Shown piece after piece: positions 11,617-19,666 of a stretch of DNA of 33,594 bases (position 1 is its first letter; every line of letters begins with the position of its first letter). The stretch covers positions 1 through 33,594 of the forward strand of contig JALVDI010000229.1 in the NCBI GenBank assembly GCA_027009115.1. Reading direction: 5' to 3'. The position numbers and the translations under genes are program-made. Under the pieces are notes generated by a model, which did not search any database, was not told the DNA's origin, and was given only the letters and a program-made list of their open reading frames with translations. Source of the stretch: Polyangiaceae bacterium. GTDB lineage: Bacteria > Myxococcota_A > Polyangia > Polyangiales > Houyiibacteriaceae.

Positions 11617-14415
11617 TCAAGGGCGCGCGTGGCGTAGGCGGGGCGCGTCGACGGTCCGGACCCGGCCGCCTCGACGGAGGCGCACGCTGGCGGTCACGCC
11701 CGCGGGGCCACGCAAGAGCGCGCGGGCCTGGGACGCGGCGAGCACGGGCTCCCCGTCGATCGCGAGGAGGACGTCGGAGGGTCGCAGCCCCACGCCGCTC
11801 CCGTGCACCTGGGTGACGACGACTTCGTCGCCCCGACGTTCAACCTCGACGGGCACCCCGACGACGAAGCTCGGGACCCGCTCGTGGCTGGGTTCGGCGA
11901 CGCGGGCGTTGGTCACCAGGCGCAGGCTTCGCTCCTCGCCGGCATCGACCCGCACGGGCGCGCTCCGGGCGCGGCCGGCGCTCGGGTGGCTGGCCTCCAG
12001 GACGTGGACCCCCGCGGGCAGCTCCAGTCGGAAGGTCCCATCGGCCGCCGAGCGGGCGGCGGTCCCGTCGTCGGCGGTGACGCGGGCGTCGGGGACAGGG
12101 TCGCCAAGGACGTCGACGACCTCGCCCACCAGCCGAGCGGCAGCCGCGAGGGGCCAGTCGGGAACGCGCGTCAGGGGCTGGCGCAGCTCGATGCTGCGGG
12201 TGGCTTCGAGCAGCCCCGGCCCGGAGGCGCGGAGCTGGTAACGGCCCAGGGGCAGGCGCTCCAGTACGTAGCTCCCGTCGACGCCGCTCGTCGTCACCCG
12301 TGCAGGCCCTTCGTCGGCCTCGGCGCGCAGCTCGACGCCGTCCAGCGGCTCCAGGGACCAGGCGTCGACGACGCGTCCGTGGAGGGCTCCGCCGCGCGGC
12401 AAGACGATACGAAGCTCGCTGCTCGGGTCGGCGACCTCGCCAAGGTCGCGCTGGACGAAGTCCGGGTGGCTGGCGGAGAGCTGGTAGGGGGGCGGCGGAA
12501 GCGCGGCGAAGACGAAGGTGCCGTCCGCCGCCGTCCGCCCACGCCGGACGAGCGGCGAGCGTGGATCCCGCGAGCGCAGCTCCACCTCCGCGTCGGCGAC
12601 GGGGAAGCCCTCGGGATCGAAGACACGCACGGCGAGTTGGTGTAGCTCCGAAGGGACTCGCAGCTCGACCTCGAGGCGCTCCCCCGAACGGCCTTCGACT
12701 CGGAGGCGCGCTGGCGGGAGATCGGCGGGGCGGGCGGTGAGCACGGCGACGCCGACAACGCCCTCGAAGCGAAAGGTTCCGTCGTCTCCGGCGACGAGCG
12801 ATCGCGGCCACGGCTCCAGTTCGCAACGCAGCTCGACGAGGATCGAAGCGAGCGGGAAACCGCGCTCGTCGACGACCCGGCCTTCGAGGCTCGCGCCGTC
12901 CGGCGTCGTCAGACGCAGCGCTCGCACCAGCTCACCCGGCGCCAGCCGCATCGCGCTCCGAGCCGGCGCCAGGCCGGGCGCTTCGACGTGGACTTCGCCC
13001 AGGCCCGGGGGGATCGATTCGAGGACGAAGCGACCGTCGGGGCCGGTGACGGTGCGCGCTCCCGACGCGACGAGGGTGGGCGCGGGTCCGGCGGAGGTCA
13101 GGGCGTCGAGGGGGATGGGCGGCACCGGGCCGGGGACCACGCCGAGCCCGTCACCGGTGGGCCGTGCCGCTGTCGCGGGCCCAAGCCAGAGCACCGTCGC
13201 GCCCGCCACCGGGCGGTCGCGCTCGTCGACGACCCGGCCCTCCACCGTGGCGCCGCGGGTCAGCACCAGGGCGAGGTCGCCGGGGACCACCGTTTCGGCG
13301 CTCGTGGCCAGGTGACCGGGCGCTCGGGCGGTGACCCACCAGGGGCCCGGGAGCAGGCCGTCGACGCGGAAGCGGCCCCGAGTATCGGTGGTGACGTCGA
13401 AGGAGAGCAGCGCCACTCCGTCCCGTCGCACCGACACCTGGGCACCGGCGATGGGCTCGCCTCGTTCGTCGGTGACCTGCCCGGTGAGGCGGTGGGCGGG
13501 GCGCAGCCGCAGGGTGACGAACGCCGCCTCGCCTTCGGCGATGGACAGCCCCTGCACCGGCGGCGCCGCTTCGTCCCCACTCCGCGCGTGGATCTCGTAG
13601 ATGCCGGCCGGCACCTCGCCGAAGCGAAAGCGTCCGTGGGCGTCGGTGGTGGCCACGCGCGGAGGCCAGATGCCGCTGCCCACGAGGCGCACTTCGGCCC
13701 CGCTCGCGAGGCCAGAGCTTGCGAAGACCTGGCCGCTCACCCCTGCCGCAGGCTCGAGGATCAGGGTGAGCTCGTCGTCTCCCGGCAGGACGAGGCGGCG
13801 GGCCTCCGCTCGCCCCTCGGCGCGGGCCCGCAGCGTGAGGGGGGCGTCGGGGAGCGGGGTCAGCACGAAGCGTCCGTCGGCGCCGCTGACCGCTCGCCAC
13901 AGGCCGCCGTTCGGGTCGCTCTCGTCCGAGTGGCTTGCGCCGCTGCTCGGGTCGCCGTCGTGTCGGGTGCCCTCGCGCTCACCGCCCGATGGGCCGTACC
14001 GAAGCTCGATGGTCGCGCCGGCGAGGGGCGCGCCATCGGGCCCCTGCACGAGGCCCCGGAGCGTCCGCCCGCGGCGAAGGACCACCCGAACGGTAGCCTC
14101 GGGACGCGGTGGCAGTGGGACGTTCAGCCGCATGTAGCCCGGCGCCCACGCGCCCAGCAGCTCTCCTTGCCGCGGGACGGTGGCTTCCCCGGCGGCGTCG
14201 GTTTGCGCCGCGTACCTTCCGTCGGGCCAGCGCAGCGTCGCCCCGGCGATGGGGGCGCCCTCCTCGGTCACGATCTGGATGCGCACGGCGGGGTCGGAGC
14301 CGGCGGCGTGGCGAAGGGGCGCTCCCGGCACCGTCAGGAGCGCCAAGGCGACGAGCCCCAGCAGCCCTCCCCAGGCCCCGGGCCGGTCGTGGTCCTGCTG
14401 CGTCGTGGGCTCCAT
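11617..14415 (-). CDS. Secreted/anchored protein with about nine carboxypeptidase regulatory-like repeats and a C-terminal PDZ domain
   Basis: Repeats such as TLRGLVQGPDGAPLAGATIEL, RLTGQVTDERGEPIAGAQVSV, TVEGRVVDERDRPVAGATVLW; PDZ-like end VVVTQVHGSGVGLRPSDVLLAIDGEPV. Confidence 0.88.
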   Translation of the reverse strand: MEPTTQQDHDRPGAWGGLLGLVALALLTVPGAPLRHAAGSDPAVRIQIVTEEGAPIAGATLRWPDGRYAAQTDAAGEATVPRQGELLGAWAPGYMRLNVPLPPRPEATVRVVLRRGRTLRGLVQGPDGAPLAGATIELRYGPSGGEREGTRHDGDPSSGASHSDESDPNGGLWRAVSGADGRFVLTPLPDAPLTLRARAEGRAEARRLVLPGDDELTLILEPAAGVSGQVFASSGLASGAEVRLVGSGIWPPRVATTDAHGRFRFGEVPAGIYEIHARSGDEAAPPVQGLSIAEGEAAFVTLRLRPAHRLTGQVTDERGEPIAGAQVSVRRDGVALLSFDVTTDTRGRFRVDGLLPGPWWVTARAPGHLATSAETVVPGDLALVLTRGATVEGRVVDERDRPVAGATVLWLGPATAARPTGDGLGVVPGPVPPIPLDALTSAGPAPTLVASGARTVTGPDGRFVLESIPPGLGEVHVEAPGLAPARSAMRLAPGELVRALRLTTPDGASLEGRVVDERGFPLASILVELRCELEPWPRSLVAGDDGTFRFEGVVGVAVLTARPADLPPARLRVEGRSGERLEVELRVPSELHQLAVRVFDPEGFPVADAEVELRSRDPRSPLVRRGRTAADGTFVFAALPPPPYQLSASHPDFVQRDLGEVADPSSELRIVLPRGGALHGRVVDAWSLEPLDGVELRAEADEGPARVTTSGVDGSYVLERLPLGRYQLRASGPGLLEATRSIELRQPLTRVPDWPLAAAARLVGEVVDVLGDPVPDARVTADDGTAARSAADGTFRLELPAGVHVLEASHPSAGRARSAPVRVDAGEERSLRLVTNARVAEPSHERVPSFVVGVPVEVERRGDEVVVTQVHGSGVGLRPSDVLLAIDGEPVLAASQARALLRGPAGVTASVRLRRGGRVRTVDAPRLRHARP

Positions 14416-14470
14416 GGCGGGTCTGGGTAGAGTCGTCAGCCGCGACGCCCCATGCTACTCGATTCCGTCC

Positions 14471-15520
14471 ATGGCCCGCGTCCCGCCCGGCTGCGACCCC
14501 GACTCGATCGTGCTGACGTTCCCGGTCGCGCGCGAGCACGCCGGCCTTCGTCTGGACCGTTTCATCCAGTCGCGTATTCCCAGGCTCTCGCGGACCCGCG
14601 CCAACCGCATCGTCCGCGCATGCGCGTATCGGGCCGATGGGACCCGCCGGCGAGCCTCGGAGCGGGTGAAGGCCGGCGAGACGGTGCTGCTCGTCCGCCC
14701 GCCGATGAACGAGCCCGCCACCCCGCGCTCTTTCGGGGTGCTCTACGAAGACGACGACGTCCTCGCAGTCTACAAGCCGGCAGGCTTGCCCGTGCACCCA
14801 ACGGCGACTTACCACCGCAACACCCTCTCGTACCTGCTCCGAGAGACCTACGGCGATCCAGCGCCGCAGTTCGCCCACCGCCTCGATCGCGAGACGAGCG
14901 GTGTGGTCGTCTGCGCCAAGCACGCCGCCGCCGAGGTGGCCCTCAAGAGGCGCTTCGAGCGTCGCGAGGTCGGCAAGCGCTACCTCGCGATCGTGCGTGG
15001 CTATCCGCCGGCGAAGGGCGTCATCGACCGACCCCTCGGGTCGGCGCTCAGCGGCCCGCACGTGTGCATGGCGGTGCGAGAGGACGGCGCCCCGGCGCGG
15101 ACCCACTACGAGCGCGTCGACGTCCGAGACGGCGCTGCCCTCGTGCGCCTGAGGCCGGAGTCCGGTCGGCAGCACCAACTACGGGTCCACCTCGCCGCCA
15201 TCGGTTACCCCATCGTCGGTGACAAGCTCTATGGACCGGACGCCGAGGCTCCCTTCGTCGAGCTCATCGAGGAGGGGCCGTCGGACGCGCTCCTGCGGCG
15301 CCTGGGGCACCCGCGGCACGCGCTCCACGCCGAGCGCCTCGAGATCCCCCACCCGCGCACGGGGGCGCCCCTCGTCCTGGAGGCCCCCTTTCCCTGGGAC
15401 CTCGAGCGGCTCTGGGCGAACGCGGGGCGAGCGCTGCGAGGAGAGCCTGCTGTCGGCTGGGATGCGCTGCTGGAGCCGCGGTGGGGGGATCTCCCGGCGC
15501 GCGGGCACGGGCGGCACTGA
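14471..15520 (+). CDS. RluA-family 23S rRNA/tRNA pseudouridine synthase
   Basis: S4-like N-terminus (LRLDRFIQSRIPRLSRTRANRIV); AVYKPAGLPVHPT; catalytic HRLDRETSGVVV; LRPESGRQHQLRVHLAAIGYPIVGDKLYG. Confidence 0.94.
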   Translation: MARVPPGCDPDSIVLTFPVAREHAGLRLDRFIQSRIPRLSRTRANRIVRACAYRADGTRRRASERVKAGETVLLVRPPMNEPATPRSFGVLYEDDDVLAVYKPAGLPVHPTATYHRNTLSYLLRETYGDPAPQFAHRLDRETSGVVVCAKHAAAEVALKRRFERREVGKRYLAIVRGYPPAKGVIDRPLGSALSGPHVCMAVREDGAPARTHYERVDVRDGAALVRLRPESGRQHQLRVHLAAIGYPIVGDKLYGPDAEAPFVELIEEGPSDALLRRLGHPRHALHAERLEIPHPRTGAPLVLEAPFPWDLERLWANAGRALRGEPAVGWDALLEPRWGDLPARGHGRH

Positions 15521-15560
15521 GCGCTCGCCCGCGGGCTCATTTGCCGCTAGATCCCCACCG

Positions 15561-16145
15561 ATGCTGCGTCTCGGGACGATCGTGTGGTTGCTCATGGTGG
15601 GCTGTGGGGGAGGACAGCCAGGCCCGACGGTGACTGGAGCGCCGTTGACAGCGGAGGAGGCGCTGCTCTTCGACGATGGGGCCGACTTCGTCGCCGACCC
15701 CGAAGCCTTGGAGGGGCAGTGGCGCCGTGACTGGTCGAGGGAGCTCGACCAGCGAGTACGCCGCAGCGACGTCATCGCCTACGTGACCGTCCAGACCGTT
15801 CGGACCGACACGGACCTCGACCGCCGGCAGACCTATCGCCTCTTCGTGGACGAGCGCCGCACGCTTCTGGGCACCTTCCCCGCCGATCTCGTGCTCCGGA
15901 CGCGGGAAGGCGAGCGAGGCTACGGCACCGTGGAGGGCAGCGAGGGACGGCTGCTCGACCAGGACTTCGTACTCTTCCTCAAGTGGGAGTTGCCCGAGGG
16001 GGCGACGGAACCCGTGCCGCGGTGGCACCTCTCGCCGGGGGCCGACGATGTGAAGGCGCGGGTCGAATACCTCATCGAGCGTCGCCGGGACGTCCAGGTG
16101 CGGGAGCGAGGGCGGATCATCGTCCACGAGCACCGTCCCGAGTGA
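15561..16145 (+). CDS. Putative lipoprotein of unknown function
   Basis: MLRLGTIVWLLMVGCGGGQPG lipobox-like signal; no family recognised. Confidence 0.75.
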   Translation: MLRLGTIVWLLMVGCGGGQPGPTVTGAPLTAEEALLFDDGADFVADPEALEGQWRRDWSRELDQRVRRSDVIAYVTVQTVRTDTDLDRRQTYRLFVDERRTLLGTFPADLVLRTREGERGYGTVEGSEGRLLDQDFVLFLKWELPEGATEPVPRWHLSPGADDVKARVEYLIERRRDVQVRERGRIIVHEHRPE

Positions 16146-16218
16146 GCGTTGAGCAAGCTCTGAGCTCTGAGCGGCAGGTGCGGCGGTTGAAGCGGCGAGG
16201 GAAGCGAGCCACGGAGCT

Positions 16219-17430
16219 TCAGGGGCCCCCGGTGCCGTCCTCCGTCGGGTCGTCGAAGTCGGGTCGTGGCGGCGTGACCACGGTCTTGCCGGCGGTCAGT
16301 TCGCCCCACGTGATCTCCGGCGCGAACTCGGCGCTTGCCTGCCCCGAGCCCGCACGGGTGATCCTCGTCGGCCGCGGTGAGAAGCGCGCGTAAGGGGCGT
16401 CCGGTCCCATCGCGTCCGCCAGGAGGTTGCGGCCAAAGTCGTCGGGGACCCCCGTCGGCAGATCGAGAACGTAGTCCTCCAGCAAGCGCAGGTCGGCTTC
16501 GATCTCCGGGGCCCACAGCCGCTTCATGTAGCGGGCCAGGCGGCTGCGCCGATAGCTCGGCTCATGGCGCTTGAGGAAGCCCACCAACGCGTCGCGTAGC
16601 GCGAGAGCGCTCGGATAGCGCTCGCTTCGCTCCCGGGCCATCGAGCGCTCGATGATGCGGGCGAGCGCCGGTGGCAGATGCGGGTTGCGCTGCCGCGGGG
16701 GGACGGGGTTGGCTTCCCGGACCCTGAAGATGAGGTCGATCTCGTTGGCGGCCTGAAAGGGGGGGTGTCCGGTGCACAGCTCGTAGAGCACGCTGCCGGC
16801 GCTGAACACGTCGCTCCGTCGGTCGAGGCGGTGACCGAAGGCCTGCTCCGGCGACATGTACCGGACCTTTCCTTTGATGACGCCGGTCTTCGTTTCGATG
16901 CGGTTGCGCCGCGCCTTGGCGATGCCGAAGTCGCAGATCTTCACCGCCCCGTCATAGCCGAGCAGGACATTGGATGGACTGAAGTCGCGGTGCACCACGC
17001 CCAGGTCCGTCCCGTCCTCGTCGACCGCTACGTGCGCGTGGTGCAGCCCGTCCATGGCGCACGCCATGATGTAGGCGACGTCGGCGTAGCTCAGCCCGAA
17101 CCGGGTCTTGTGGCCCTTCTGGACGGTCGTGCGCAGGTCCCGTCCGTCGACGTACTCCATGGCGATGAGGATGTGCCCCTGCAACTGCACGAGCTCGTAG
17201 ACCTTGGCCACGTTCGGGTGGCGCAGTCGGCTGACGAGCCGGTACTCGTCCTCGAGCATGGCGACGAAGTTGGCGTCCTCGACGTAGTCGGGAAGGAGCT
17301 TCTTGATGGCGACGTCGTGGCGGTAGCCTTCTTCGTCGAAGGTGAAGCCCCGGAAGATCTCCGCCATCCCACCGTAGGCGATGCGGTTCGTGAGGTGGTA
17401 GCGCCCCAGCCGCGTGGTCCGTCTGGCCAC
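16219..17430 (-). CDS. Soluble Hanks-type Ser/Thr protein kinase
   Basis: YHLTNRIAYGGMAEIFRG, VAIKKLLPD, VVHRDFSPSNVLLGYDG, KICDFGIAKA, RYMSPEQAFG; GTG start; no TM or sensor domain visible. Confidence 0.93.
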   Translation of the reverse strand: MARRTTRLGRYHLTNRIAYGGMAEIFRGFTFDEEGYRHDVAIKKLLPDYVEDANFVAMLEDEYRLVSRLRHPNVAKVYELVQLQGHILIAMEYVDGRDLRTTVQKGHKTRFGLSYADVAYIMACAMDGLHHAHVAVDEDGTDLGVVHRDFSPSNVLLGYDGAVKICDFGIAKARRNRIETKTGVIKGKVRYMSPEQAFGHRLDRRSDVFSAGSVLYELCTGHPPFQAANEIDLIFRVREANPVPPRQRNPHLPPALARIIERSMARERSERYPSALALRDALVGFLKRHEPSYRRSRLARYMKRLWAPEIEADLRLLEDYVLDLPTGVPDDFGRNLLADAMGPDAPYARFSPRPTRITRAGSGQASAEFAPEITWGELTAGKTVVTPPRPDFDDPTEDGTGGP

Positions 17431-17471
17431 CAGGAGGAGGGTGCCGCAGCAAGCGAGTCAGCGGCAAGGCT

Positions 17472-18101
17472 TCAGCGCATGCGCAGGTCGAGCCGAGGCT
17501 GCGCGCGGACATCCTCGGCCAGGGGAGAGGCCACTCGCCACGGCGTTCGACCGCCTCCCCGTCCTTCGACGCCCAGGAAGAGGACGCGGCCTTCCCGGCC
17601 TCGCACCAGCGGCGTCACGTCCAGGTAGAGCGGGCGTCCTTCGACGGCCCGCAGGCGCCGGCCACGGGTCGGTCGGCCGAGGCGGGCGGGCCGCAAGCGA
17701 TGACGAACCCAGGCCCCGTCGAAGGGGGTCGAGCGGAACGCTCGGAGGGTCCGCTCGCCGGCGGCGGCCGAGCGAGGGGCGGGGGTCAGCCGCAGCACCG
17801 CGCTGACGACCTCGCCGTCCGGCAAATCGAAGGCGAGGTAGACGCGCCCCTCGGCCGCCCCGCCGAGGATCAGCTCGTCGAAGGGACGCCCCGGTTCGCC
17901 CGGCGCGTCCCGGCGGCTGCCTCCCCAGTCGCGAGGCCGGAGGCGCAGCGCGCGGGCGAAGCGTAGTCCCTCCCGTGGAGCGAGCGGCCGGCACGCCCCG
18001 TCCAGATCGCACACGGCCCCTTCGGCACACGCGCCGCAGGGTGGGCGCCCCGCGCAGCCGAGCGCCCCTAGGGTGAGCGCAAGCGCGATCAGGCGAGCCA
18101 T
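17472..18101 (-). CDS. Lipoprotein with DNRLRE-like domain
   Basis: MARLIALALTLGALGCAGRPPCGACAEGAVC lipobox; VYLAFDLPDGEVVSAVLRLTPAP...LYLDVTPLVRGREGRVLFLGVE... resembles DNRLRE-type beta-sandwiches. 13-bp overlap with the upstream hydrolase gene. Confidence 0.7.
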   Translation of the reverse strand: MARLIALALTLGALGCAGRPPCGACAEGAVCDLDGACRPLAPREGLRFARALRLRPRDWGGSRRDAPGEPGRPFDELILGGAAEGRVYLAFDLPDGEVVSAVLRLTPAPRSAAAGERTLRAFRSTPFDGAWVRHRLRPARLGRPTRGRRLRAVEGRPLYLDVTPLVRGREGRVLFLGVEGRGGGRTPWRVASPLAEDVRAQPRLDLRMR

Positions 18102-19090
18102 GGGGCCTCGACTCGCGCCCGCACGATGGCGGCGTCCGCGGCGGTTCGGCCTACGCGCGGCGCCTCGGCCACGACGCGGACATCGCCGTCGGTCCCTCGC
18201 TCGAGGATCGCGCTGCGTCCCTCGAAGGGCTGCCCGAGGACCTCGCCGCACAGGTGCGCGGTGACCCCGTAACGCACCCCCTCCAGCCTCTGGAGCTCGC
18301 GCTGCAGCCCTTCGAGCGCCCACTGCTCGCGACGAAGGATGGGCTCGCCAGCTCGCCGATGCACCCAGTCGCCGTCCCAGGCCCAGGGGTTGGCCGCTGG
18401 CTGCGCCACGATGTGGGCACCACGCGGGCCGAGGCGGGCCCCGGCTCGCACCCAGTGGGGCTCGTCGTCGGTGTGGGGCACGGCGAAGCCGTCGTAGCAG
18501 ATCAGCGTGGCGAGGCGCCCGACGGACGTCTCGACGACCGGGATGTCCTCGGGGCGGCCCGGCGTCAGCCCAAGCGTGTCTTCGAGGCCGGGCACCAGGT
18601 TGACCTTGCGGGTGCGCCCGAGCACCTCGCCCTGCGGGCCAAAGCTCAGGCTGAGGTTGTAGACGCGGCCGTCGTCGCCATCGGGCAGGAGCGCGCTGCC
18701 GGCGACGACCGTCGCCCCTGCGCGCGCCGCGGCCGCCGAGAAGGTCTCTTCGTAGAGCCCCCGGACGTCGGGTGCCACGGACCTCAGGGCCGCCACCGAG
18801 GGCTTGGGCCGGTCGCGAAGGGCGCGCAGGAAGGCCCTCGGGTTGCGGGCGAGGGCCACCCCCATCCCGAGGGTCGGGCTCCGCAGCCGCTGGCCGAGGG
18901 TGCCCATCGTCGCCAAGAACAGAAACGTTCCGACGTTCTCCGGAAACACGATTAGGGCTGGGACGTCCCCGGCGCTCACGGCGTGGCAGCGGTCCACCGC
19001 ATCGAATACCGCCGCGCGGAAGGCGGCCGGGGAGGAGTACGTCTCGGCGCTCACCCAAGCCTGGACGGCGAAGAGGTCGATGCAGCGCAC
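18089..19090 (-). CDS. Nitrilase/carbon-nitrogen hydrolase family protein
   Basis: Candidate E-K-C triad: LIVFPENVGTF, GRTRKVNLVPG, TLICYDGFAVP; GTG start. Confidence 0.87.
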   Translation of the reverse strand: MRCIDLFAVQAWVSAETYSSPAAFRAAVFDAVDRCHAVSAGDVPALIVFPENVGTFLFLATMGTLGQRLRSPTLGMGVALARNPRAFLRALRDRPKPSVAALRSVAPDVRGLYEETFSAAAARAGATVVAGSALLPDGDDGRVYNLSLSFGPQGEVLGRTRKVNLVPGLEDTLGLTPGRPEDIPVVETSVGRLATLICYDGFAVPHTDDEPHWVRAGARLGPRGAHIVAQPAANPWAWDGDWVHRRAGEPILRREQWALEGLQRELQRLEGVRYGVTAHLCGEVLGQPFEGRSAILERGTDGDVRVVAEAPRVGRTAADAAIVRARVEAPWLA

Positions 19091-19141
19091 CGCTGGAGCA
19101 TACTATCCTCCCTCGGGAGCGCGAGGCGCTCGGGAGACACC

Positions 19142-19666
19142 ATGCGAACGAAACCGTACTTGTTGTGTTGGACTTTGCTGGCAGCGCTGATGGGCTGTGG
19201 CGAGAACGAGCCCGAGCCAGACCCAGTTCCGGCGCCCGAACCTTCGGAGGAAGCGGCCGAGCCCGAGGCCGCCCCGGAAGCTGCCCCGGGGGCCGACTCC
19301 GCTGGACCCCGTGCCGAGGCCGATTCCTACGTTCTGGAGGCCCGCCCCGAGGAGGGCGGCTACGAGGCCGGGAGCCTCGGTCAGTTCGCGATCCGCCTCA
19401 GCGGTCGGGGAGGCTGGCACCTGAACCAGGACTTCCCGTTCTCGGTGGAGCTCGAAGGGCCTGCGACGGTGACGTTCCCCAAGGCGACCCTGGAGAAGGG
19501 CGACGCGGCGGAATTCACCGACGACGCCGCGCGCGTGGACGTGCCTTTCACGCCCGCGGCCGCCGGTGAGCACGAGGTGCGTGCGCGGGTGTCGTTCGCC
19601 GTCTGCAGCCCCACGTCCTGTGTGCCCAAGACGGCCACGGTGGCCCTGAACCTGCGTGTCGACTGA
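19142..19666 (+). CDS. Lipoprotein with DsbD N-terminal-domain-like segment
   Basis: MRTKPYLLCWTLLAALMGCGENEPEPD lipobox; Glu/Pro-rich linker; GGWHLNQDFPFSVEL...VSFAVCSPTSCVPKTATVALNLRV resembles the DsbD alpha domain with paired Cys. SD-like GGGAG upstream. Confidence 0.72.
   Translation: MRTKPYLLCWTLLAALMGCGENEPEPDPVPAPEPSEEAAEPEAAPEAAPGADSAGPRAEADSYVLEARPEEGGYEAGSLGQFAIRLSGRGGWHLNQDFPFSVELEGPATVTFPKATLEKGDAAEFTDDAARVDVPFTPAAAGEHEVRARVSFAVCSPTSCVPKTATVALNLRVD

Noticed and set aside
12988-14430. 480-aa plus ORF antisense to the repeat protein
   Set aside because: No recognisable domain; the minus strand has regular carboxypeptidase-regulatory repeats.
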